Shown piece after piece: positions 11,001-19,970 of a stretch of 64,000 nucleotides of DNA (its first letter is position 1; every line of letters begins with the position of its first letter). Both the position numbers and the translations under genes were made by a program. This stretch comes from Microbacterium faecale (lineage in GTDB: Bacteria; Actinomycetota; Actinomycetes; Actinomycetales; Microbacteriaceae), in assembly GCF_014640975.1 (NCBI RefSeq), contig NZ_BMHO01000001.1, positions 1,932,166 through 1,996,165 of the forward strand, given 5' to 3'. The notes below the pieces were generated by a model. That model was not told where the DNA came from. It saw nothing but the letters and a program-made list of their open reading frames with translations, and ran no database searches.

Positions 11001-13136
11001 TTACTCGACGCCGCGGATCTGCGGGGTGTGGAAGTCGCCGCCGGCTGCGCGCTCGGAGGCGCCTACCCGGTCGAGGTAGGCCGTGGCGCCGCCGTCGATG
11101 AAGGGCCAGCCCGCACCGAGGATCAGCGCGAGGTCGATGTCCTCGACCTCGGGGACGACCCCTTCGTCGAGCATGACCCGGATCTCTCGAGCGAGCTCGT
11201 CCTCGACGCGCCGCAGGATCTCCTCGCGGCTCGCGGGGGAGGAGCCCCCCGTGATCGCCTTCTTCGCCTTCTTCGACCAGCCCGTGATCCGCTTCTTCCT
11301 GTCGCGCTCCAGCGGCTCGTCGATCTCCGCGAGCGCGTGGAGGTTCGGCGAGGAGTAGAAGCGGTCGGGGAAGTGCGACGACATCGTGTCCTGCACGTGG
11401 GCCGCGACCTTCCAGCCGACCAGGTCGATCAGTTCGAACGGGCCCATCGGCAGGCCGAGCGGGACGAACGCCTGCTCGACTTCGGTGAGTGCCGTGCCCT
11501 CGTCGATCGCGCGTGCCGCCTCGCCCATGACCTTCGCGAGGAGGCGGTTCACGATGAAGCCGGGGGCGTCTGCCGAACCGATGGCGTTCTTGCGCAGCTT
11601 CCTCGCGATGACGTACGCCGTGGAGACGGCCTCGTCCGACGCCTGCGGCGTGCGCACGACCTCGACGAGCGGCATCACCGCGACGGGGTTGAAGAAATGG
11701 AAGCCGACGAGACGCTCCGGGTGGGCGAGAACGGACCCGATCTCCTCGACCGAGAGCGACGACGTGTTCGTCGCGAGGATGGCATCCTCCGCAACGAACT
11801 GCTCGATCTCGCGGAACACGTCCTGCTTGACCGACGTCTCCTCGAACACCGCCTCGATCACGAAGTCGCACGCGGCGAAGTCAGCCTTGTCGGTGGTGCC
11901 CGTCACGAGTGAGCGCAGGCGGTTCGCCGTGTCGGTGTCGATCCGGCCCTTGTCCTCGAGCTTGCCGATCTCAGAGTGGATCGAGGCGACGCCCTTCTCG
12001 ACGCGTTCGGCCGAGACGTCGGTGATCACCACCGGCACCTGGAGACGGCGGACGAACAGCAGCGCGAACTGCGTCGCCATGAGCCCGGCTCCGATGACAC
12101 CGACCTTCGTGACGGGACGCGCGAGATCCTTATCCGGTGCACCGACCGGGCGCTTCGCGCGCTTCTGTACGAGGTCGAACGCGTACATCGACGCGGCGAA
12201 CTCGTCGCTCGAGATGAGATCGGCGAGCGCCTCGTCCTCGCGCGCGAACCCGGCCTCCTTCGTTCCCTTGGCGGCCTGCTCGAGGAGGTCGAGAGCACGG
12301 TAGGGCGACAGCGGCATGGGTCCGATGCGGTTGTCGAGCATGCCGCGCGCGATCTTGATCGCCGCTGGCCACTTCGTGGCGCGCTCGATGCGTCCCGGCG
12401 TGTTCGACCGCTCGACCTTCTCCTCGCCGGTCAGCACCCGGTCGGCCCAGGCGAGCGAATCCTCGAGGAACGACGCCGGGCTGAAGATCGCGTCGAAGAT
12501 GCCGAGATCGAACGCCTGCTGTGGCTTAAGTGTGCGGTTCTGCTTCAGCGGATTCGAGATGATCACCTCGAGTGCGTTCTCGATGCCGATCAGGTTCGGC
12601 AACAGGTACGCGCCGCCCCAGCCGGGGACGATGCCGAGGAAGACCTCGGGCAGCGCGATGGCCGCGGCGGAGGAATCGATCGTCCGGTACGTGGAGTTCA
12701 GCGCGATCTCGAGCCCGCCGCCGAGTGCGAGACCATTGACGAAGGAGAACGACGGCACGCCGAGGTCGGCGAGTCTGCCGAGAACCTGGTGTCCGCGCTG
12801 TGCGATCTTGAGCGCGAAGTCACGCGTCGAGAGCGCCGAGATGTTCGACAGGTCGGCGCCGGCCGCGAAGATGTACGGCTTGCCGGTCACGGCGACGGCG
12901 TCGATCTCGCCCTTGGCCGCGCGTGCGGCGAGACGGTCGAGCGTCTCGTTCAGCTCGCGGAGCGTGAGCGGACCGATCGTGTTCGGACGCTTGTGATCAC
13001 GGCCGTTGTGCAGCGTGATGAGAGCGAGCGTGCGGCCGCTCGGCAGTGTGACGTCGCTGACGAGCGAATGGGTGACGACTTCGTCCGCCGAGGCGGCCTC
13101 GAGGTCGCTGAAGTCGATCGTGCGGTAATCGGTCAT
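11001..13136 (-). CDS. 3-hydroxyacyl-CoA dehydrogenase / enoyl-CoA hydratase multifunctional protein (FadB/FadJ type)
   Basis: A 711-residue beta-oxidation protein that hydrates trans-2-enoyl-CoA and oxidises L-3-hydroxyacyl-CoA with NAD. The N-terminal crotonase domain (to about residue 300) has NGLALGGGLEIALNS and LPEVFLGIVPGWGG with the two expected Glu residues. The Rossmann motif GVIGAGLMATQ lies near residue 355, followed by ATNTSSLSVEEI, GFHFFNPVAVMPLVEVV, and two C-terminal dehydrogenase domains. The start is uncertain: ATG at 13136 gives the usual MTDY N-terminus, but GTG at 13148 would overlap the thiolase stop. It forms an operon with the upstream thiolase gene. Confidence 0.92.
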   Translation of the reverse strand: MTDYRTIDFSDLEAASADEVVTHSLVSDVTLPSGRTLALITLHNGRDHKRPNTIGPLTLRELNETLDRLAARAAKGEIDAVAVTGKPYIFAAGADLSNISALSTRDFALKIAQRGHQVLGRLADLGVPSFSFVNGLALGGGLEIALNSTYRTIDSSAAAIALPEVFLGIVPGWGGAYLLPNLIGIENALEVIISNPLKQNRTLKPQQAFDLGIFDAIFSPASFLEDSLAWADRVLTGEEKVERSNTPGRIERATKWPAAIKIARGMLDNRIGPMPLSPYRALDLLEQAAKGTKEAGFAREDEALADLISSDEFAASMYAFDLVQKRAKRPVGAPDKDLARPVTKVGVIGAGLMATQFALLFVRRLQVPVVITDVSAERVEKGVASIHSEIGKLEDKGRIDTDTANRLRSLVTGTTDKADFAACDFVIEAVFEETSVKQDVFREIEQFVAEDAILATNTSSLSVEEIGSVLAHPERLVGFHFFNPVAVMPLVEVVRTPQASDEAVSTAYVIARKLRKNAIGSADAPGFIVNRLLAKVMGEAARAIDEGTALTEVEQAFVPLGLPMGPFELIDLVGWKVAAHVQDTMSSHFPDRFYSSPNLHALAEIDEPLERDRKKRITGWSKKAKKAITGGSSPASREEILRRVEDELAREIRVMLDEGVVPEVEDIDLALILGAGWPFIDGGATAYLDRVGASERAAGGDFHTPQIRGVE

Positions 13137-13144
13137 CTCTTCCG

Positions 13145-14356
13145 TCACTTCCTCTTCGCCTTCTTGCCCGTGTAGTGCGGGTTCTCCCAGATGACGCTGC
13201 CGCCCTGGCCGAGGCCGACGCACATGGCGGTGAGGCCGTATCGCACGTCAGGACGCTCTGCGAACTGCGCCGCGAGCTGGATCATGAGGCGGACGCCGCT
13301 CGCCGCGAGGGGGTGGCCGACGGCGATGGCGCCGCCCCACGGGTTCACGCGCGGGTCGTCGTCCTCGATGCCGAAGTGGTCGAGGAAGCTCAACACCTGC
13401 ACGGCGAACGCCTCGTTGAGCTCGAAGAGGCCGATGTCGTCGATCGACAGCCCGGCCTTCGCCAACGCCTTCTCGGTCGAGGGGATCGGGCCGATGCCCA
13501 TGACCTCCGGCTGGACGCCGCTGTACGCGAACGAGACCATTCGCATCTTCGGCTCGAGGCCGAACTCCTTCACCGCGTCTGAGCCCGCGAGCATGCTCAC
13601 CGTTGCACCGTCGGTCAGCGGCGAGGACGTACCGGCGGTCACCCGACCGTGCGGGCGGAAAGGGGTCTTGAGACCGGCGAGATCCGCCATGGTCGTCTCG
13701 GGTCGGCGACCCTCATCCTCCGTTGCGAGGCCGTAGGCGCCGTCCGCGCCGGCGATCGCGACGGGTACGAGATCCGGCTGGACATGCCCGGCCTCATATG
13801 CGGCCTGCACCTTCTGCTGGCTGAGCATGCCGAACCGGTCGGCGCGCTCCTTCGTCAGATGCGGGAAGCGGTCGTGAAGCCGTTCCGCGGTGACCCCCAT
13901 GTTGAGCGCCTCCGGGTCGACGAGCCGCTCCGCGACGAAGCGCGGGTTCGGGTCGACGTTGGATCCGATCGGGTGGCGCCCCATGTGCTCGACGCCGCCC
14001 GCGATGGCGAGGTCATACATGCCGACGCCGACCGAGGCTCCCATCGTCGTCACGGCCGTCATCGCGCCCGCGCACATGCGCTCGATCGCGAGTCCCGGAA
14101 CGGTCTGGGGCAGTCCCGCGAGGATCGCCGCGGTGCGCCCGAGGGTGAGTCCCTGGTCGCCCGTCTGCGAGGTCGCAGCGATCGCGACATCGTCGATCCG
14201 ATCGGCCGGGACGTTGCCGTTGCGCTCCATCAGGCCGATCAGCGCCTTGACGATGAGGTCGTCCGCGCGGGTGTTCGCGTACATGCCCTTGTCGCTGGCG
14301 CGACCGAAGGGGGTCCGTACGCCGTCGACGAAATGCACATCCGTCAGCTGGGCCAC
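13145..14356 (-). CDS. fadA: Acetyl-CoA acyltransferase (thiolase), FadA type
   Basis: A 403-residue thiolase releasing acetyl-CoA from 3-ketoacyl-CoA at the end of each beta-oxidation round. The nucleophilic cysteine is in AIERMCAGAMTAV (near residue 93), the catalytic His in GGAIAVGHPLAASG (near 352), and the second Cys in MCVGLGQG (near 388). The start is GTG at 14356, with a textbook AGGAGG Shine-Dalgarno four bases upstream. With the downstream multifunctional gene it makes the alpha/beta pair of a trifunctional-type complex. The two genes are adjacent or overlapping, depending on which start the downstream gene uses. Confidence 0.94.
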   Translation of the reverse strand: MAQLTDVHFVDGVRTPFGRASDKGMYANTRADDLIVKALIGLMERNGNVPADRIDDVAIAATSQTGDQGLTLGRTAAILAGLPQTVPGLAIERMCAGAMTAVTTMGASVGVGMYDLAIAGGVEHMGRHPIGSNVDPNPRFVAERLVDPEALNMGVTAERLHDRFPHLTKERADRFGMLSQQKVQAAYEAGHVQPDLVPVAIAGADGAYGLATEDEGRRPETTMADLAGLKTPFRPHGRVTAGTSSPLTDGATVSMLAGSDAVKEFGLEPKMRMVSFAYSGVQPEVMGIGPIPSTEKALAKAGLSIDDIGLFELNEAFAVQVLSFLDHFGIEDDDPRVNPWGGAIAVGHPLAASGVRLMIQLAAQFAERPDVRYGLTAMCVGLGQGGSVIWENPHYTGKKAKRK

Positions 14357-14433
14357 TATGCCTCCTGAGATTGGGGGTTCGCGGCCAGCCTATGGGGTGT
14401 GCACATCGCTGAGGCGATTCGGTTGGGCTGATC

Positions 14434-15678
14434 CTACGAACCGGCGTCGGCCTCGGCGTCTGCAGATTGCGCCGCCTGCACAAATGCTGCGGCGATGATC
14501 GCGGCCGTCTGGCGGACCTGCCAGTCGCGCGCACCGTGGGATGCGAGCGCTTCCGCGACCGCGTCCTCCGTGACGGATGACGGCGGCTCCCAGCTGACGC
14601 GGCGGAGATGCTCGGGCGTCAGAAGGTTCTCCGTCGGGATCGAGAGGAACTCCGCATGGGCCTCGACAGCGGGCTTGGCGGCCTTGAGGCGACGGTCCGC
14701 ATCGGGGCGCCTTCCCGCCCACGAACGCGGGGGAGGGAGGGAGTCGCTCCGGACGCGCTCGGCGGGGAGCTCTGACGCCGTGCGACCGGCGACGATCGCC
14801 TCCCACCAGCGATCCAGTTCCGTGCGGCTCGCGCGCCCCGTGAACGACTTCATGGCCGCGAGATCGCTTTTCGACTGCGGATCCGCGAGCACGGCCGCGA
14901 CGAGCGAACGGTCGGGAACGAGGCGGCCCGGGGCGGTGTCGGACTCGCGCGCGAGAGCGTCCCGCGCTGTCCAGAACGATTTCGCGATCGAGAGGCCGCG
15001 CCGTCCGCGGATCTTGTGGAGTCCCGTGAGGCGTCGCCACGGCTCCGCCGGGGCGGGTTTCGGCTTCCGGGTGAGCACGTCGGCGAATTCCTCGTCGGCC
15101 CACTCTCGCTTGCCAGTTTCGTCGAGTTCGGCGGCGATGGCGTCTCGAACCTCGAGGAGGTGCTCGACATCGAGTGCCGCGTACTCGAGCCAGGTGTCGG
15201 GCAGCGGACGCGTCGACCAGTCGGCGGCGGAGTGCTCCTTCTTGAGCTCGATGCCGAGCGTGCGCTCGACAACAGCAGCCAGGCCGACGCCGGGCCAGCC
15301 GAGCAGACGCGCGGACAGCTCGGTATCGAAGATGCGCGGCGGAATGAGGCCGAGCTCGGCGAGCGAGGGGAGATCCTGGCTCGCGGCATGGAAGACCCAC
15401 TCCTCGTGGCCGATCGCGTCCTGCAGCGCCGAGACGTCTCCGATCGCGGGTGGATCGAAGAGGAAGACCCCGGCGTCACGCCGGAACACCTGTACGAGGT
15501 AGGCGCGGGCGGAGTAGCGGAAGCCCGACGCCCGCTCGACATCCACCGCGACCGGACCCGAGGCGTCCGCGAGCGCGCGACAGGCCGCCGCGAATCCTTC
15601 GTGGGTGTCCGTGACGCGGTATCGGATGGCAGCGGTCCTCTCGGAGATCGGGTCTGTGTGGGCTTCTCGTGCCGTCAC
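14434..15678 (-). CDS. rnd: Ribonuclease D-like 3'-5' exonuclease with HRDC domain
   Basis: A 414-residue DEDD-family exoribonuclease likely acting in RNA 3'-end trimming. Acidic residues are seen in PVAVDVERASG, HAASQDLPSL, FDTELSARLLG and YAALDVEHLLEV, the last matching the DEDDy YxxxD motif. An HRDC domain follows from about residue 215 (RRLTGLHKIRGRRGLSIAKSF). The start is taken as GTG at 15678, 2 nt after the DUF3000 stop; longer frames would run into that gene. The C-terminal third is poorly conserved, ending QAAQSADAEADAGS. Confidence 0.88.
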   Translation of the reverse strand: MTAREAHTDPISERTAAIRYRVTDTHEGFAAACRALADASGPVAVDVERASGFRYSARAYLVQVFRRDAGVFLFDPPAIGDVSALQDAIGHEEWVFHAASQDLPSLAELGLIPPRIFDTELSARLLGWPGVGLAAVVERTLGIELKKEHSAADWSTRPLPDTWLEYAALDVEHLLEVRDAIAAELDETGKREWADEEFADVLTRKPKPAPAEPWRRLTGLHKIRGRRGLSIAKSFWTARDALARESDTAPGRLVPDRSLVAAVLADPQSKSDLAAMKSFTGRASRTELDRWWEAIVAGRTASELPAERVRSDSLPPPRSWAGRRPDADRRLKAAKPAVEAHAEFLSIPTENLLTPEHLRRVSWEPPSSVTEDAVAEALASHGARDWQVRQTAAIIAAAFVQAAQSADAEADAGS

Positions 15679-15680
15679 GG

Positions 15681-16253
15681 TCAGCGGGCGCCGGGCCGCA
15701 GAACGGCGATGTCCTCGGACCCTGGCGGGAGACCGGCGAGCATGCACACGAGCTCCGCCCAGGCCTCGATGTGCGACGGCGTCGGCGCGGCAGGCGACCA
15801 TGACGCGCGCAGCTCGATCTGCGCGCCGTCACCCTGCGGGGCGAGCGATCCGAATCCACGGGAGAGCATCTTCGTCGCCGTGCCGGATGCGGCGCGGTAC
15901 TCGGCGCCGCGATCCGCCAGTGCGTCGGTCAGCCACGACCAGGCGACGTCGGCGAGCAACGGATCTGTGCCGATCTCCGGCTCGAGCGGCGCACCGGCGA
16001 ACGAGACGATGCGCCACGCGCCCTGCCAGGCGTCGGGTTCGTCCGCGTCGTGCAGCAGGACGAAGCGTCCGGTGCCATGCGCCGACTCGCCGTGGGCGTC
16101 GGGACGCACGTCGGCGGAGAACGCGATCGCGTGCGGCGCGAGGCCGCCGGGGGCGGGGATCTCGGTGACGGTGAGGTCGTCGCGGAACCGCGCTTCACGC
16201 AGCCCGGCTGCCGCGGCGTCGAAGACGGCGGGGGAACGGCCCTTGTCACTCAC
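15681..16253 (-). CDS. DUF3000 family protein
   Basis: A 190-residue actinobacterial protein of unknown function with no signal peptide or membrane segment. Conserved stretches include FRDDLTVTEIPAPGGLAPHA (about residues 23-42), AWSWLTDALADRGAEYRAA and HIEAWAELVCMLAGLPPGSEDIAVL. It lies immediately upstream of RNase D with a 2-nt gap, an arrangement common in this lineage, so the two are probably co-expressed. It is divergent from the alpha/beta hydrolase gene, with only 22 bp between the start codons. Confidence 0.85.
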   Translation of the reverse strand: MSDKGRSPAVFDAAAAGLREARFRDDLTVTEIPAPGGLAPHAIAFSADVRPDAHGESAHGTGRFVLLHDADEPDAWQGAWRIVSFAGAPLEPEIGTDPLLADVAWSWLTDALADRGAEYRAASGTATKMLSRGFGSLAPQGDGAQIELRASWSPAAPTPSHIEAWAELVCMLAGLPPGSEDIAVLRPGAR

Positions 16254-16275
16254 GCGGTCAGACTAGGCTGAGAAC

Positions 16276-17478
16276 GTGGTGACAGAACCCAGGCGCGCCG
16301 CGCGGGAGGGAGCACGCTTCCTCGGCCTGGCGGGCCTCGCCGCGGGGATCGGCGCCGGGATCGTCGTGGGCGGCACGGCAGCGGCGTTCGCCGTCGCGCG
16401 CAAGGCCGTCACGCCCCTGACGCGGCGGATCGCGGATACGGAGATCGTCGCGATCGATCGCGCCGCGCAGACCATCACGTTGTCGCGCACGCCCGACACG
16501 GTGCTGCCAGGCCGCTACGGGCTGTTCATCAACGGTTCTCGGGGGTATCTGAAGCTCGGATCCGTGCTGTCGTCGACGGAGACGACCGTCACCCGCAAGC
16601 TGCTGTCGCACGTGGGTGCCGGCACGCGCATCGGGCGCGCGGCCACGTTCAGCGGCTGGTACTTCTCCCACCCGTCCGAGCTGCACATCCCATATGACGC
16701 GGTCAGCATTCGGACGCCCGTCGGCGGGTGCCCCGCGTGGTTGTTCCCGGCCAAGGAGGGCGGCGAGCGGTCGACATGGGTCATCGCCGTGCACGGTCGC
16801 GGAACCACGCGCTCCGAGGTGCTGCGCGCGGTGCCGGTCTTCCGTGACGCCGGCGTGACGAGCCTCGCGGTGTCATACCGCAACGACGGCGACGCCCCGC
16901 GGTCGATGTCGGGCCGGTATGGCCTCGGCGCGACCGAGTGGGCCGATGTCGAGGCGGCGATTGCCTTCGCGATCGATCGCGGCGCGCGGCGCATCGTGCT
17001 GATGGGGTGGTCGATGGGTGGGGCGATCGTGCTGCAGACCGTGCTGCGCACGGCCTACGCCGACCGCATCGACAGCGTGATCCTCGATTCGCCCGTCGTC
17101 GACTGGCGCAGCGTGCTCGATTTCCATGCGCGAGGGCTGCGTGTTCCGCCTCCCGTCACGCAGATCGCCCTGCGACAGCTGAGCATGCCCTCGTGGTCAC
17201 GCGTCGTTCGGGCAGGCGAGGGGATCTCGCTCAACGATCTCGACATCGTGCGGCGTGCCGGCGAGCTGACGCATCCGATGCTGGTCCTGCACAGCGACGA
17301 CGACGGCTTCGTTCCGTCGGGGGCGTCGCACGGCCTCGCGGACGCGCGCCCGGATCTCGTCACGCTCATCACCTACACCGAGGCTCGCCACACGAAACTC
17401 TGGAACTACGACGAGCAGAGGTGGCGCGACTACCTGCAGGGCTGGCTCAGGGAGCGCGGTCTCGGCCAAGTAGTCTGA
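16276..17478 (+). CDS. Alpha/beta-fold hydrolase, membrane-anchored
   Basis: A 400-residue protein with one N-terminal hydrophobic segment (about residues 15-40, LGLAGLAAGIGAGIVVGGTA) and a serine-hydrolase domain. The nucleophile is in GWSMGG (near residue 240), the oxyanion region in IAVHGRGTTR, the acid in LHSDDDGFVPSG (near 344) and the His in EARHTKLWN (near 375). The substrate is unknown; an esterase or peptidase role is possible. TAGGCT (16264-16269) lies 6 nt before the GTG, with TTGTCA (16243-16248) as a possible -35, so a leaderless transcript is likely. A second GTG follows directly and is also possible. Confidence 0.82.
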   Translation: MVTEPRRAAREGARFLGLAGLAAGIGAGIVVGGTAAAFAVARKAVTPLTRRIADTEIVAIDRAAQTITLSRTPDTVLPGRYGLFINGSRGYLKLGSVLSSTETTVTRKLLSHVGAGTRIGRAATFSGWYFSHPSELHIPYDAVSIRTPVGGCPAWLFPAKEGGERSTWVIAVHGRGTTRSEVLRAVPVFRDAGVTSLAVSYRNDGDAPRSMSGRYGLGATEWADVEAAIAFAIDRGARRIVLMGWSMGGAIVLQTVLRTAYADRIDSVILDSPVVDWRSVLDFHARGLRVPPPVTQIALRQLSMPSWSRVVRAGEGISLNDLDIVRRAGELTHPMLVLHSDDDGFVPSGASHGLADARPDLVTLITYTEARHTKLWNYDEQRWRDYLQGWLRERGLGQVV

Positions 17479-17484
17479 GAGGCG

Positions 17485-18525
17485 ATGACTTCCCTCGACA
17501 CGGCCACGATCGTCCGGCTCAGCGACCGCCACCCGCGCCTCACCGGCGACGAGATGCTGGCGAGCCTGGTGCCGCCTCCGCAGTTCGGGTCGGCGACGTT
17601 CGAGACCTACCGAGCCGATGCGGCCTATCCGTCGCAGCAGGAGGCGAAGGAGCACCTGCAGCGGTTCGCGACGGGGGGCACGCAGTCCGTCGCACGAGGC
17701 GGTCTGTTCTCCTTCGGCCGCCGCAAGCGCTCGGCGGAGCCGGAGATGAAGCCCGGCGTATACCTGGACGGCGGCTTCGGCGTCGGCAAGACCCACCTGC
17801 TCGCGGCCATCTATCACGCGATGCCCGCGCAGCGGAAGTACTTCGGGTCCTTCATCGAGTTCACGTCTCTCGTCGGCGCGCTCGGCTACCAGAACACCGT
17901 CCAGCTGCTCACGGGATCCGCGCTGCTCTGCATTGACGAGTTCGAGCTCGATGATCCGGGCGACACGATGGTGATGACGCGCCTCCTCGGCGAACTCGTC
18001 AAGACGGGCACGCGCCTCGCGGCAACGAGCAACACGCCCCCGAACGCACTCGGCGAGGGGCGCTTCGCGGCCCAGGACTTCCTGCGCGAGATCCAGTCGA
18101 TGTCGGCGAGCTTCGAGACGATCCGGATCGACGGCGTCGACTTCCGACAGCGGTCGCTCGACGGCGGTGCGGTCGTGCTGGAGGAGGACGCGTACGAGAG
18201 CGCGCTCGGCTCCGTGGGGGCGCCGATCTCGGATGACGGCTTCGACGAGCTCGTCGACCACCTCGCCGACGTGCACCCTTCGCGATACATTCGCCTCGTC
18301 GATGGCGTCGCGGCGGTCGGGCTGCGCGACGTGCGCCAGCTGACCGACCAGTCGCAGGCCCTGCGATTCGTTGCGTTCGTCGACCGCGTGTATGACGCGC
18401 AGATCCCGGTGCGCGCGACGGGGATCCCGCTGGACGCGGTGTTCTCGGAGGAGATGCTCCGCGGCGGCTACCGCAAGAAGTACCTGCGCGCGATCTCGCT
18501 CCTCATCGCGTCGACGCACGCGTGA
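17485..18525 (+). CDS. zapE: Cell division protein ZapE (AFG1-like ATPase)
   Basis: A 346-residue P-loop ATPase of the AFG1/ZapE family. In E. coli ZapE associates with the Z-ring during division; in other bacteria the role is less clear. Walker A is GGFGVGKTHLL (near residue 94), Walker B is LLCIDEFELDDPGDT (near 150), and the sensor-like segment is LAATSNTPPNAL. The family signature PGVYLDGGFG is present. It begins 6 nt after the hydrolase gene, and TAGTCT (17471-17476), overlapping that end, could be its own -10. Confidence 0.9.
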   Translation: MTSLDTATIVRLSDRHPRLTGDEMLASLVPPPQFGSATFETYRADAAYPSQQEAKEHLQRFATGGTQSVARGGLFSFGRRKRSAEPEMKPGVYLDGGFGVGKTHLLAAIYHAMPAQRKYFGSFIEFTSLVGALGYQNTVQLLTGSALLCIDEFELDDPGDTMVMTRLLGELVKTGTRLAATSNTPPNALGEGRFAAQDFLREIQSMSASFETIRIDGVDFRQRSLDGGAVVLEEDAYESALGSVGAPISDDGFDELVDHLADVHPSRYIRLVDGVAAVGLRDVRQLTDQSQALRFVAFVDRVYDAQIPVRATGIPLDAVFSEEMLRGGYRKKYLRAISLLIASTHA

Positions 18526-18588
18526 GGCGAGCGCGCACGCCGGTGCGCGAAACACGCCGTTCACATCGGCGACGAGGCTTAATACGGC

Positions 18589-18617
18589 GGTAACAGTGCA
18601 CGCACCTCGCGGGTAAC
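18589..18617. promoter_or_regulatory. Repeated GGTAAC boxes upstream of amtB, possible nitrogen-regulator site
   Basis: GGTAAC occurs at 18589-18594 and 18612-18617, a 23-bp period. GlnR sites in actinobacteria use GTNAC half-boxes with about 22-bp spacing, but the expected GAAAC partners are degenerate here, so this is only a weak match. Confidence 0.3.
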
Positions 18618-18672
18618 GAGACGCGGCGACCATGAGCAGGTCCCCGCTTCACTCGATCCGTTAGGAACCACC

Positions 18673-19914
18673 ATGGACAGCGGAAATCTCGCCTGGGTCA
18701 TCATGGCGACCGCCCTCGTACTCGTCATGACGCCCGGCGTCGCGTTCTTCTACGGCGGCCTCGTCAAGGCGAAGAGCGTCGTGAGCATGATGATGCTCAG
18801 CTTCGGCGCGCTCGGGCTCATTGCGGTGCTGTGGGTGCTGTACGGCTACAGCATGAGCTCGGTCGACGCACCGACGCACTTCGCCGGCAATCCCTTCGCC
18901 GACTTCGGCTTGGCCGCGACGATCGGCGACGACCCGACCGGCGAGAACACGATCGGCGTGGCCTTCGGCGCGACCTTCGCGATCATCACCGTCGCGCTCA
19001 TCTCGGGCGCGATCGCCGACCGCGCCAAGTTCGGCGGATGGATGGTGTTCGTCGCGATCTGGGCGACGCTCGTGTACTTCCCCGTCGCCGCGTGGGTCTG
19101 GGGCGGCGGCTGGATCGAGAATCTCGGCTCGATCATGTTCCCCGGAGCCGGCGTCGAGGTCATCGACTGGGCCGGCGGCACCGCGGTGCACATCAACGCG
19201 GGTGCCGCGGCGCTCGCACTCGCGATCGTGTTGGGTAAGCGCGTCGGCTTCGAGAAGGGCATCCAGAAACCGCACAACGTGCCGCTCGTCATGCTCGGCG
19301 CCTCGCTGCTGTGGTTCGGCTGGTTCGGCTTCAACGCGGGCGCGACCGCCGCGCCCCTAGGCGCCGAGGGCAACCTGCAGACGGGACTGATCGTGATCAA
19401 CACGCTCGTGTGCCCGGCGGCCGCGGTGCTCGGATGGATCATCGTCGAGAAGCTCAAGGACGGCAAGGCGACGTCGGTCGGTGCCACGTCCGGCGCCGTC
19501 GCCGGCCTCGTGGCGATCACGCCCGCGTGTGCGCACCTCGAGCCAGTATGGGCCATCGTCCTCGGTGTGGTCACCGGCGCGATCTGCGCTCTCGCGATCG
19601 AGTTGAAGTGGAAGCTTGGCTACGATGACTCGCTCGACGTCGTGGGCGTGCACCTCGTCGGCGGGTTCATCGGAACGGTCGCACTGGGCTTCGTCGCGAT
19701 CGACACGGGCCTGTTCACCGGCGGCGGGTTCGAGCAGCTCATCTTGCAGGTGGCGGGTGCGGTCGCGACGTTCGTCTACTCGTTCGTCGTCGCCCTCGCG
19801 CTCGGCTTCGCAATCGAGAAGACGATCGGCTTCCGCGTGCGCAGCGAGGACGAGATCGCCGGCGTCGACGTATCGATCCACGGCGAAGAAGGATACGCAC
19901 TGGTCGAGAACTGA
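18673..19914 (+). CDS. amtB: Ammonium transporter
   Basis: A 413-residue Amt/Mep/Rh channel for ammonium uptake with eleven predicted membrane helices. The pore twin histidines are in TAVHINAGAAALAL (near residue 176) and VVGVHLVGGFIGTVALG (near 324), and the conserved recruitment-site Asp in VIDWAGG. The C-terminal cytoplasmic tail (GFRVRSEDEIAGVDVSIHGEEGYAL split across the last 30 residues) keeps the family elements that contact PII protein. AGGA precedes the ATG. No glnK follows, unlike many amtB loci, and a strong hairpin ends the unit. Confidence 0.95.
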   Translation: MDSGNLAWVIMATALVLVMTPGVAFFYGGLVKAKSVVSMMMLSFGALGLIAVLWVLYGYSMSSVDAPTHFAGNPFADFGLAATIGDDPTGENTIGVAFGATFAIITVALISGAIADRAKFGGWMVFVAIWATLVYFPVAAWVWGGGWIENLGSIMFPGAGVEVIDWAGGTAVHINAGAAALALAIVLGKRVGFEKGIQKPHNVPLVMLGASLLWFGWFGFNAGATAAPLGAEGNLQTGLIVINTLVCPAAAVLGWIIVEKLKDGKATSVGATSGAVAGLVAITPACAHLEPVWAIVLGVVTGAICALAIELKWKLGYDDSLDVVGVHLVGGFIGTVALGFVAIDTGLFTGGGFEQLILQVAGAVATFVYSFVVALALGFAIEKTIGFRVRSEDEIAGVDVSIHGEEGYALVEN

Positions 19915-19929
19915 CCGACCTCTGCGCCC

Positions 19930-19970
19930 CGACGATCGCGCCTGCTCAGCCGAGCACGGCGCGATCGTCG
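19930..19970. terminator. Bidirectional terminator hairpin between amtB and the ABC operon
   Basis: CGACGATCGCGCC (19930-19942) pairs with GGCGCGATCGTCG (19958-19970), with an inner TGCTC/GAGCA stem. The right arm is part of the ATPase gene's last codons, and that gene's stop codon lies in the loop, so the element serves both convergent units. Confidence 0.75.

Noticed and set aside
10644..11912. A 422-residue plus-strand frame starting in the repeat region after dxs
   Set aside because: Most of it is antisense to the FadB-type gene, and the upstream part covers repeats; no family resemblance.
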